A stretch of 64,000 bases of DNA from Theristus sp. LFF4_11 (taxonomy: Eukaryota > Nematoda > Chromadorea > Monhysterida > Xyalidae), in assembly GCA_030248135.1 (NCBI GenBank), contig JASANC010005021.1, positions 24,818-88,817 of the forward strand. Direction: 5' to 3'. The translations under genes were made by a program, and so were the position numbers. The notes beneath the pieces were generated by a model. That model made no database searches, was not told the DNA's origin, and saw only the letters and a list, made by a program, of their open reading frames with translations. This document shows positions 27,601 to 38,400 of this stretch, piece by piece; positions within the stretch are counted from its first letter, which is position 1; each line of letters opens with the position of its first letter.

Positions 27601-30600
27601 AATTAGAAATTTGCATAAGCGGTTCTACCGTTCAAGATATCGTGAAAATAGTACGCAGTCGACAACCAAAACTTGCTACATTAAATATGCACGCAGTGTT
27701 TTGCTTTGCAGTGGTTGTCCGAGAATTCGGCGTTTGTTCTTTTTTCTGAGCCTCAATTCTTCGAGGACTTCTTGCATATTTATTCAATCATAATTCCAAT
27801 CCGTCCAACCGTTCGAATCGTCGCTTCGTGATAGCAACGCCCGTCTGCACACCCGGCATCACGCTGATTCCGTCACGCTCCGGATACGCGGGAACCTATT
27901 AGAAAAAGGAATGGACAATAACAGTTTTGTTCGGACAATACTGCTTCGCCAATAATGGAAACTTTATTTATAAAGTCAAATTCAAGCACGCTGGTTGGTC
28001 GTATATTTGTTTTTATAGGATGGAATAAATTTAATTCCAGCCAATTCGAACGCTGCTCCGCTGAACGCAAGATCTGCTACAGTTTTTTTTTGAAATTCAG
28101 GGCCAAAATGGCTATGCTCTGTATTGGTGTAGTCTACGAAAAAAAGTGACAGGTTTAAGAAAATTTGCTGTACCTTTGGATTGTGCACCTGTAATCGCAC
28201 TGCGTATTCGTCCGCTAACAGACCAATGTATTCGGCTGCCTGAATGTTCAAGGTCAACCGGAGTCCGTACTGAGAGCCGTATTGCCGCGTCATGATCATT
28301 GGTTTCGATTGTCGCTGCTGTTGCTGTTCTTGGAAATCTTCGAAGCTGAATTTGTCCGTGTCGTTGTTGTTCGTGTCGTTGTAGTCCTGGATAAACGGTC
28401 GCAAATGAAACGGAATCAAGAGTCAAGAGTCACGAAAGATCATTGAGTATCAGTTTTAAACGACTCCTCTTACAGGTATTCACTAATCTTCTTTTGTGAT
28501 TACATCGTTTCGAGACCGAAAACAGTAGCTACCGTACTCCACGACTCACAAGCTACGTATACAAGTGGGCGTATACACTTGTTTCAACAGTCAGCTTCAC
28601 AGTAGACTGCTTCTTTTACAGTAGAGTAGAAGTTTCTGCGACTTTCTTGCCTGCCATGCAAGGTATTTTTGCCATTTTTCAATAAACCCCCACCCCTAGA
28701 ATTTGTTTGTAAATAAACCCCCCCCAATAATCCCCCCACCAATAAGCCCCACCCCTAAAAGTCGCTGACGTATTAATCCCCGTGGGGGGTTATTGGAGGT
28801 AATACGGTAGTCACTCAGCAAATCACTGGGTACTCTCGGCTCGATTACTCGGTTACTCAACAAACGGAAAATAGGTTGAAGACGACAAGTTATCCAGCGA
28901 TTTATGATGTCAGTGAACTGTATATTGTTGTGTGTGTTCCGAAAAAAAGCGTCTTCCACCAACCGGCAGTTGAAACGCGTCATTGAACGTGAAACAGTTT
29001 CCATACTGGCGATTTCTACTGATCGTGAAATTGTCCGTGTAGCACGGCTGTTGATCGAAACTGCACTGCACCAGGAACTCCTCCATGGAGTAGTAGGCCT
29101 GCGGCACGATCTCGGCCATGCTGAGCACAGCGTCCTTGATGTCGGAGAGATCGCTCGTCTGCGCCAGTTTCAGGAACGAAGCGAAGATGTTGCTGGAAAT
29201 TTGTCGACACACTTTAGACAATAGAATGACTCATAATTGCGTCGTAGCGCTAGAAGAGTTGTTGTTGTTGGCGACTTTAGGCGATGTTTTCAGCCAGAGA
29301 AGCGTACAGAACGCCATCGAAAGTTCTCTGTCATTATAAGTGCTTATAGATTTCCCGGCGGGGTCTCCATACATCTCTTGAACGAACAGACAACGAGTCT
29401 AAACGCGCTACCACCAGGCCACGAGCGGTGACATCCGATCCGAATTGATGTCCGCTGTCCTGTCCGCCTGGCTTGTCCCGCGTGGTGTCCCAAAGTGTCA
29501 ACATCATACTCGTCGTTTTCGGCCACTTTTATTGCCGGGACACCCAGGCGGTCCAGACACCCAGGCCTTTTTTAACGTGCGATTATAGTTTGGATGGTTC
29601 GAAACGTTTAGTCGTTTCTTTTCGTTTGTTTGAGTGACCACTAGTGTTCTTCCATTGCACAGTATCAAATACACAAGTGTCAAATTACGTCGAATTCGCC
29701 ATCAGCTGCGTGAAATTCTGACTGTCCATCCAGCTCGAGTCGCCGAAGCTGGTCATCGCATCCGAACCGATCGTGTCGCCCGTGTCATAATCGTAGTGAC
29801 CAATGTCCGTGTCCGTGTAGTCCGCGTAACCGGAACCCGACGCTACATTATTTTTTTTGTAAGTTTACATTTCATTTTGTTTACACTGAAAAAGACAACG
29901 TGGCAGCTTCTTTGGCTTGACTCTGAAAAAATCGTTGGATTGAATGGACACGGCTGAATTCAGGTGGGTTTCCGTTCGGTAGTTCAGCGGTCTAAGGCGC
30001 AGGTAAAGTATATTAGAAAAGAAACCCGTGTGTTCGAACCCATTTGAGGCTTTTTTTCAAAAACATTCTTTCTCGACGAGGACTGCATTCCATCTTTCTA
30101 TCATTCTATCTGTCTCTTTCCATGTGTGTTTGCTGCATTGTTTTCGATCCATAGTTTCTGATTCCGTCAGATTTTGTGCCTTATTCAGAAATTGCGTGAA
30201 TGACTCCCCCTTTTCACTCCGTTTCTCAGTGATTTTTATTATTTAACAATAAAAGAACAGTGAACCTTGATAGTCTCCGCTTGAATAATCGTCGTAGTCG
30301 TTTCCATCAGTGTCACCGTTACCTGCATTTTTTTCGCAACTTTCGCAAAAAAGCAAGAAGTTGGTACGAAAAAAAGTGTCACATCCGTTGCTCACCGCTA
30401 GCGTAGCCACTGCCACTGCCAGCATAGCGGTATCCGCTCCCCCCATGAACACCCGAGCCGGAACTTTGTCTCTTTTCACGGTGTTTCTGTTGTTGTTGTT
30501 GTTCCACATGCACATTCTCGCCATCGAACCGCTGATTATTTCCGCTATTTGCGTCATCATCCACAGCAGTTTTCTTCTGCTGCTGCTGTTGCTGCTGCAG

Positions 30601-31655
30601 CCAATACCGCAGCAAGTCCGCACGATCCCAAAGGCCCAACTGGACGCACAACTCCGGGCGAAACTCGGCCTTTCCGTACGTCGGCCGCTCAATTTCGGCC
30701 AGTTTCTCGTCGGGCCACAGTGCAAATTTGGCCAGTTTATGCGCGGCCAACGTGTCACTGGTGGCGTTCGAGTCGAGCGCGAGCAGTCGCCGATTCAGCT
30801 CCGACTTGCTGCAGCGCATTATCGAGCGTTTCAGTGGGTTCGCGTTGCAGATCGTGACGGCCGGAAACGCCAGCGCGTCCGTCGTCTTGAACTGCATGCT
30901 CGTCTGGAAAAGTGGCGCGGTTCGGTTTTTCGTGTGTTCGCTGGAGTCTACACGGAGACAAACGGACACGCAACTTGGTCGGTCAGTAGCCAGACCAGTC
31001 GTTTGGCTACTGACTGGAAGTCACAGTCCAAGTAAGCTTGACCAACAGTTTTTTTGTCCAGTTTGATTTGGAGCTGGAAAACTGGAGTCAACAATAAAGT
31101 GTTGAACAGTATTGAAGTTTTTGAGCATTCCACCAGTTGGAACGAAAAAAAACACGTTTGCAACAAAATAATGCACACACCATTGAGCTACCGGTTGAAA
31201 CGGAACGGAAGTTTCTCTTTTATTGACTTGGACATGATTCGCAACATCATCGCTCAAACAGTGAACCGAACCAACAAAACACACCAAAGATGAAAACTTT
31301 TCGACATATCACTAAAAAAGCGAATGAAAAGCAAAAACACACAATATCCAACCTGCGAGGGATAGCTGAAAAATCGACGAACTTGAATGCGAATGTGAAG
31401 CGTCAAGCCGCACAGGCCGACGCAAAACAGGGTGAACCAGAGAAACTTCAGGAGATAACCGCTGGAATGTGGGACTTGACTAATGCCGTGCATGTTCGTG
31501 TTCGTCAGGAAGTCGTTCGTGATCGAGTACAGTGTCGGTTTTTTCTTGCTCTTCACTAATTGGCCGCTTTCGAGACACTGTTTACAAGCGGCCATTTGGG
31601 CGGGAGTTTCTGGTGATTTCGAACGGATTTTAGCGGTTTTACGGTGTTCGGCCAT
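24643..31655 (-). CDS. DEG/ENaC-family sodium channel subunit
   Basis: Eleven exons join in phase: 31655-31353, 30903-30396, 30322-30266, 29842-29689, 29192-28964, 28386-28174, 27895-27810, 27288-27113, 26439-26234, 25642-25447, 24740-24643 (TAG), 741 aa. Hallmarks appear in order: the cytoplasmic gating HG motif (MHGIS, residues 56-57), TM1 about 67-88, the post-TM1 signature FPAVTICN at 114-121, Cys-rich extracellular domain including YDVRTCQIACTD, ICGCVDMDY and CDCRAPC, and TM2 with the GLYVGLSLIAIFE block. G714-L715-S716 is the G-x-S selectivity filter. These proteins form trimeric amiloride-sensitive Na+ channels. Residues about 235-330 are an unusual Gln- then Gly/Tyr/Asp-rich insertion in the extracellular part. 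The C-terminal tail after TM2 is very short. Every junction keeps phase, but donors such as GTCGCG and GTCGGT are poor matches to consensus. Introns hold SINEs and a CCGTATTACC fragment. Confidence 0.92.
25261..25348. mobile_element. Stem-loop MITE (ATTCATGAAGC arms)
   Basis: GGGGCATTCATGAAACAGTA with TACTGCTTCATGAACGCCC; the loop includes TAGCTACATGTGTTATAGCT. It sits in the last intron of the channel gene. Confidence 0.85.
25694..25877 (-). mobile_element. SINE-2 copy (tRNA-derived), minus orientation
   Basis: Minus-strand head CCTCGCGGGCCTCGGTGGTA, body CACTTAATGACAGAGAAAAC, no clear CAA tail. Together with the plus-oriented copy at 26024 it forms an inverted SINE pair filling much of the channel intron 25643-26233. 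Confidence 0.85.
26024..26230 (+). mobile_element. SINE-2 copy (tRNA-derived), plus orientation
   Basis: CCCTCGTGGCCTGGTGGTAG, B-box GGGGGATCGAGCCCCG, body, then (CAA)n up to the splice donor at 26233. One of the most complete copies. Confidence 0.92.
27005..27066. mobile_element. Stem-loop MITE, short form
   Basis: ACATTCATGAAGCAG and TTGTGAATGCC arms with a shortened middle, in a channel intron. Confidence 0.6.
27316..27485. repeat. CACGTCACGT-rich repeat
   Basis: (CACGT)n at about 27349-27375 within an inverted unit whose ends are GGCCGATTCATGCACG and GTGCCGG. Related to 35650-35885 and 44750-44940, which also carry GCACGTCACGT and GGCCCGTT-type ends. Confidence 0.55.
28620..28807. mobile_element. 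CCGTATTACC-family element, one end only
   Basis: Begins in the interior (AGAAGTTTCTGCGACTTTCT) and ends with intact GGTAATACGG and TA. It lies in the channel intron 28387-28963. Confidence 0.8.
29270..29430 (-). mobile_element. SINE-2 copy, diverged
   Basis: GGCGATGTTTTCAGCCAGAG, TTCTCTGTCATTA and CTACCACCAGGCCACGAG match the family in reverse orientation, with internal losses. Confidence 0.75.
29966..30050 (+). other. Weak tRNA-like sequence
   Basis: GTAGTTCAGCGGTCTAAGGC resembles an A box and GTGTTCGAACCC a B box, spaced like a tRNA with a long variable part. I cannot fold a good acceptor stem, so it may be a tRNA pseudogene or SINE head. Channel intron. Confidence 0.25.
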
Positions 31656-32224
31656 TGTTTTTTTTTGCTTTCAAAAATTTGAAAACTGTATTTCTGGCAA
31701 AATTTGCAATTTTGCTTTTAAAATTGAAATGTCATGAAGGTGCAATGTATGTTTGCTTGGAACATTTTTTTGCACTGTCCTGCTTGTTTTGTGTATTTAG
31801 CTGTGGTTTCTGTTTTTTCATTAGAGTTTAGAATACCATTTTCACCCGCGTCACATGCAGTTTTATCATTATCGTCGCAAAATTTGACAGAACCTTCGTT
31901 TTTTAAACGATTGAATCACAAAATACACATTTAGCATGTGAACATAATATTTATGTTGGCATGACAGTACTTTCAACGTTTCAACTCACTCAAGCAAAGT
32001 TCAGCAGTGAAAAATTTGTTCTGTAAAAGTTCAAGGGACGAAAGAAATTTAAATCCGAACTCAGGTAAAAAAAACTTGAAAAAGCGGCAAAACAATAACT
32101 TGCAGTTGACTTCTGCAAAATTACAGTTCTTTAACCTTCCAAACCTTCTTAATGCACAGTTCAAAAGTTGAACAGGTATGTACAAAAATGAACCAGTCAG
32201 TAAACAAATCAGGCAATGTAAAAA

Positions 32225-32465
32225 CAAATACCTCCAATTAATCAATCGATGAATGAATGAATGAATCAACCAATCAATCTATCGATAAGTTCATCAATCA
32301 ACAAAATCACAGAAGCAATTCAACTAATCAACCAACCAATCAATTCATCAATCAATCAGTCAATCAATCAGTTGATCAATCACTCAACCAATCAATCAGT
32401 TGATCAATGCACCAACTCAATCACTCAACCAATCAATCAGTTGATCAATGCACCAAATCAACCGA
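32225..32465. repeat. Imperfect CAATCA-rich simple repeat
   Basis: Irregular CAACCAATCAATCA, GTTGATCAATCA and ATGAATGAATGA units just downstream of the stop of the first FLYWCH gene. Confidence 0.8.
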
Positions 32466-35400
32466 TCACTTTTTGCCGAATCTCACCTCCATGATCACCT
32501 GCTGTATTTTCAGCTTCGCCAGATACTGCTCCTGATCGCTCATCGCCCTCAATTCGGCGGCGATCAGTTCGCCGAACAACTCCTCCTTGTCTTTCGTCGC
32601 CGCCGGAATTTGAATCACCGAATTACCGTTGCCGTTCGATCGAATCGACCGAGCAGAGTGGTTGGACGGGCGTCGAACGTTGCTGCTGATTGGCTGCTGC
32701 TGGTTGTCGACGGTTGCATTTGCATTTCGCGCGCTTGAACGACGCTCGTCGATGGCCGGCCAATCGCTGACGCTCTCGTGGTCGTCGAACTTGTCGTTCC
32801 CGCCATCGCTGTCCTGTTCGCCGTTTTGTACTGCCTGCGAGTGTTTTTTTTCTGATCCATGATAGTGTGCGGCTAGTTTCGCTCGATCGACTTTGGCTAG
32901 CGTATTTTCAATAATCTAACCGCGTGAACACAATTGCTTCTGGCGCTCTTTCGCCACCTGGGTGGTGGCCGAAGAACATCGCTCACGTGCAGCAGTCGCA
33001 TATTACGACATCTTTAGTGGCGCCATTGAACAACAACAATGTGCACCTTCCACCCAAACCTCAACTTTCCTTTTCATGAGTTTGCGGACGGACACACCGC
33101 CGGTACTGGACAGAACGTAAACCGTAAAACGGTGTCTTCTTTTTGCTGTTTTTGCGATGATGACCGCACGAAAAGCATTAAACAAACCGACAAAATGTGA
33201 TTTTAGGCGATGTTTTCGGCCAGGGCTAACCCAGAAAAGCGTACAGAACACCGTCGAGTGGGGGTGTCCATTGAGTTTTCGTCTGTCATTAAGTGCCTAT
33301 AATACACCCCTGGCGGGGCTCGAACCCCCGAACGCATGGACAACGAGTCTGACGCGCTACCACCCAGGCCACAAGCATTGTGTCCCACCTGTTCATTATC
33401 GAATCGATTGTTCGCTCTGATCTCTTCGTGTTTCGGTGCGGACGCGACGTTCAAACATTTGATTTTGAAATCCGCTACCGACTTTGCGCTTCTCCGGGCT
33501 CGTTGCCGCGTGATTTGCGGTGTTGCATTGTCCTGAAAAAAACAGAGAAAAGTAGAGAACTAAAAAAACAGAGAGCAGTGATTTTATTGGGTGTCCATCG
33601 AAAGTAGACCGGAAGCTATGATTAGCCATTTCAAACTGAAAAAAAGCAAACAAAATCAATCTCATCGCCTCGGTCATTAAGTTACCCGGCCAGTTTTACT
33701 CGATTCGGAGTGATTGTCGGTGTCTTCGGAGCCGGGAGGCGGCGACGACGGCTCCGGACTGCTGTCTCGATCGGCTGAAAGGAGACGAAAACAAAAAAAG
33801 TCGAATAAAGTGCACGATTCGAAAGCGACAGATAAGTCACACAACGGCTATTTTTGAATGTCGCCAACGCAACGAGACCTAGCGTTTTGAAAACAGAGTG
33901 CACTTTCCCATAATTCCGTTGTGTTATAGTGTAAGCGGCATTCATGAAGTTGTGTTGAAACATACATAGCTACGCGGTCACTAAATACTGCCTCATGAAT
34001 GCCCCTTTTTCGTGTTGTTGTGCTACAGTCACAGAGCACGCACGCACGCACACGGCACCACAGCAGTATACGTGCCACAGTGTTAATGTTTGCGTGCCCG
34101 CTCATGTTTGCGACTGTGCAACATTACCGCGTTCATAAACAAAGTACAGTCGAGCCCAAAATTATAGCGAATCCGCTGATTGGTTCGGATTACGGTGTGT
34201 ATGCTTTCTGTGCACACCAAACTCCGCCGCCACAGCAGTGCCTGAACAGAAAAGCACGCATGCACGTGACCGACCACCAACCAATCAGCGGATTCGCGAT
34301 AATTTCGGGTTCGACCGTACACCGCCTGCAGAGCAGCGCCGTTACCGGTGCTGACGGCCGGAGACGCCGACGCCTCGTCGTTCAGCTCAACGATCCAGTC
34401 GCGCCGCGATTTGCCGGCTCGCACGGCGACGTCGACTTGCTCGAGGTGACTTTTCGACTTTTCGTGACCGCTCAGTCGGGCACGATAGAAGAAGCCGACG
34501 TTGCACAGTCTACAGTGGTACGGCCGATAAGTGGAGTGCGCTGCGAGAATGTGATGGTCGCGTTGAGACTGGAAAAAACAGGAGAGAAAACAAAAAAACA
34601 TCTGTTCCGGTGTTTTTTTTAGAAAGGATACAGTCGAACTGGAAATTTATGGGGAATCAGCGGATTGGTTGTGTGATCACGTGATGCATACTTTCTGTGC
34701 AGGCATTGCTGTGGGCGCGCGGAGCACGCCGGAGTGCACAGAAAGCATGCGTCACGTGACGACCAACCAATCAGCTTCATTCACTATAATTTCGAGTTCG
34801 ATTGTAAATTGGTGGATGCGCCTTGTGAGACGCAGCCCTCACGACGATGGGAGTAGGAGTAGTGAACTAATAGACGTTTAATGGACCGAAACATAATGAC
34901 CGCCTGAAAATCACGCACAACAAACCGAACATTTTTGTATCGCCTCAGCTCCGCACGCGATTCCTCCATCGGGAAAGATCGCCTTGTTTCGAATACATCG
35001 AAAACACCCAAATCACCTTGACTACCGGCTCAGATTTACTGGGCAACACGGGTACATGACCGTTCTGACCCCCTTCCACTTGGGGGCGGGGGGCGACACA
35101 ATTGTGCTGTCTCAGGACGCGCACAACTTTTGTTGCTTCGAATATGTCTAGCATGCCATATTCTTCAAGATGATAGTGAAGACTGTTGGGCAAAAAACAC
35201 ACCCAAATCACCTTGTCGACCGGGTCAGATTTACTGGGCAACACGGGTACATGGCCGTTGCGGGCGACTTTCTGCGAGCCGCCGATCGGCGGAATCGGAG
35301 CGACGTGATTGTGCTGACTGAGGAAGCGCACCAGTTGGTTGTTGCGAACGAATATTCGCGCGGCGCACGTCCGCTGAGCGCAACGCCAAATTTGTGTCGC

Positions 35401-38400
35401 CGTCGGATTCGAGTTTGAGCCCTCCGGGTGGTAGCGAAAGTTCAGTTTGTCCACGAAGCTCGCCGGCTCCTTGTGCTGGTGGTGGCTGTTTTTGCGGATT
35501 CTCGTGTCCGGTTGGCTTGTCGAACGTCTGATACGCCCGATCATCGGGATCGACATTGGTGTTTTGGAATTTTTGGATTTTTTTTGTTAGACTATTTCTT
35601 TACTTGTCTGCGATAGTTTAGATCACCACTTTTACATCTCGTTGTTTAACTTGCAGACGAATGGAAACGCCCGCTCATACAGACGTATGCGCATGCAGCA
35701 CGGCACGTCACGTGTTGTGTTCGTGCATTGTAGCGTTCATTCATGCAGACGTATGTACAGTATGAACGGCACGGCACGTTACGTCTCTCGTGTTATTGCA
35801 TGCATATGGAGAAGTGGAGACGTCCATGGAGACGTGACCTTGACGTACGTCAGCATACATCACCATGAACGGGCCTTAATACCATCATTCTGAACGTAAA
35901 CTCAGGTGCGCTGATTGGATGCATCAGCTTTACCAACCAACACGCCAAATTGAAATGCAGCCAATCAGCGAACTGCAAACAAAAGTGTGCACACGGCTGT
36001 TGTGCCAAATAATATTAAACAATAGTGTCATTACACTCTAACTTCATGACATATCCAACTAGCTGATTGGTTGGTGGTCACATGATGCATGGATTCTGTG
36101 CAAACCAAACGCCGCCTCCACAGTAATTCACGCACAGAATATGTGCATCAACCAATCAGCTAGTTGGATTATGGAGTTATGGACTGTATATATTCTGGTA
36201 AAACCAGACAATGCAACCTTGTTTCCGTTGAGTAACCACTGATAAATTAATACGAACCTCATAAGTTATTCATAAATTGCTAACAGCGATAATCTAATAA
36301 TTGCCCTGATAACAAAATCCATACCAACTTGTGTCTGGACTTCTAGATTCATCATGCGGTTGGATTAGCCAGTAGCTTACAAATATCATGCACGTGTGCG
36401 AGCATACGTCTAATCAGTTTGTGTTTGTTATATTGATTGCAGATGCTGTGACATGCCATTTGTTGTCGGACACAGGGAATTTATTCAAGTGGTTATTGAT
36501 ATTTTGCACTTTACTGGGCTTCACTGCTTCATTTGCTGGCTGCAACAGTAGGCAATGCTATTATGTCCTGTCAGACAGACATGACGTCACATCGACAGAT
36601 TACGGTATTAGGTCTCAACACGATCTTGCTGTTCGTTCGTCCAACCGTACCCAGTGTGATGGGGCGCTTTTGCATTGAACAGCACCGTCATTGTGTCTAC
36701 AACAACTGATCTGATCTCTACGGTACAGACAGTTGCGTGGTGAAAAGCAGATAAAATTCCGGGTTTTTTTTCAACTACGGCAATAATGCAGTACTACAGA
36801 ACCTTCATGCGATTTTCGGGTTATTTGGTATGAACTGCCGTTTTTTTCGTTTGTGGTCTGCGAATTGAATCCGCGCGCGCGCGCTGATACTGATCATCAG
36901 TTTCACTGGTACAAGTAAACAACACCGTACCACTCAAGACCGGAAAAACTCCCAAAAAATCACCATCTCTCACGTTCATTCGGAAGCGCAGTCCGCAATG
37001 TCGACAGAGAAAGCGCCAGTCACGGTGTTTCTTCGCTTGGTGCGTCACCAGTTCGTGGAGCTCCTCGAAAATCTCGCAGCACTGATGGCATTTCGGGCGG
37101 AGGCCGCCGGGCGTCTGCGGGTTTTGCTTCTGCGGCATTCTGACGCCGATGGTTGAAATGGCGGCAGCAGCAGCGTCGATTTCGGATGCGCCGAGCGTGG
37201 TGTCGATGGTTCGCTCCGAACCGGACTGAATGGAGTCTGCTGCGACTGGAAAGTGGCACAAAAACGAACATGCGCGATGTTTTGTGGTTGTTGTTTTGCA
37301 CACGGTTATTGCGAGAACAACCGCCAGCAGTCGCTAGTGTAGCCATTTGCCGCCAAATGTAGCAGCCCTCTATTATGGAACACTGGATAGCGAAACGAGA
37401 AAAACTCTTGGATTCGCTGCATTTCGGTGGGAAAACAACGACTGCGACAGCCATCGAAACCCGAAATACGGCTCCGATCACTGGTGGCAGCCCGGGACTG
37501 GGCGGGGCTTGGGTGCTGTGCCGCTTTCGCGGCAAGGGCATTGGTCTGCGGGACTATCAAGGTCCGTTCACCCAACACCAAACCACCCCTAAGTTTGGCA
37601 CCTTTCAGGGTTTCTGGAACTGGTCTTTGTGTTACGAGATGTGGTGGCCCAGCCCCAATACCTTGCTCTACCCGGAAGGGGGGCACCAACCAGTGACTCG
37701 GTTGCCAAACTGACAGAGAGAAAACTGAATACAGCGAAGTTCCCGGCCAAGTGCCCAAATCAACCAAGTTGTACGATGGTTCTCTGCATTTCGGCCTGGC
37801 CAACATCATATATGCAGAAGAAGGGTGGCTTAAGAAGTTGCAGAAGAAAACCAAACTACACACACGTTGTTGTTGTTGTTGTTCGCTCGTACCATGCACA
37901 CCGCAAGCAGTGGCCAGCCGGTACGCGCGCTTCTTCGCCGCCATCTCCCGCTTCCGTGCGATCTCCGCCTCCGACGGCGGTGGGTGATTGTGTCTGCTCG
38001 GCTTCTGGTACATTCGACCGTGCTTGTTGAACAGCGCACGCGACAGACAGCGGGTACGCTGATTCTCCAAGCACACCCAGTGCTCCGTCGCGACGAACGC
38101 CGCTTTGAAGCTGAAACGCACCAAAGACGGGGGGAGAGTTTTTGGGGAGGGGGGATTGCAAGGCAAGTAAACGGATTTGTTTTTTTTTTGAGAACAACAC
38201 AACAGAGAATGTGATTTGTTCTTGCAATTCCAACGCGATAACGAGACGGATTGATATGATGTGTGGACTGGACAGAAACGTGGTAAAGAAAGCACGAAGC
38301 CTCAGACAGCACTTGGTCCTGCATAAAATGCCAGTACCCGCGAGATGTCAGTCCGCAGTACGAAAAGCAAAAAAAACGACACACAGGGTTCTTTTTTTCA

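Noticed and set aside
30310..31035. Plus-strand ORF of 241 residues
   Set aside because: It is antisense to the large second exon of the channel gene, whose minus-strand frame carries the FPAVTICN signature.
37306..38295. Long minus-strand ORF of 329 residues
   Set aside because: It is a run-through across the FLYWCH exon, its intron and neighbouring exons; only 38110-37893 is kept, in the phase shared with paralogue B.
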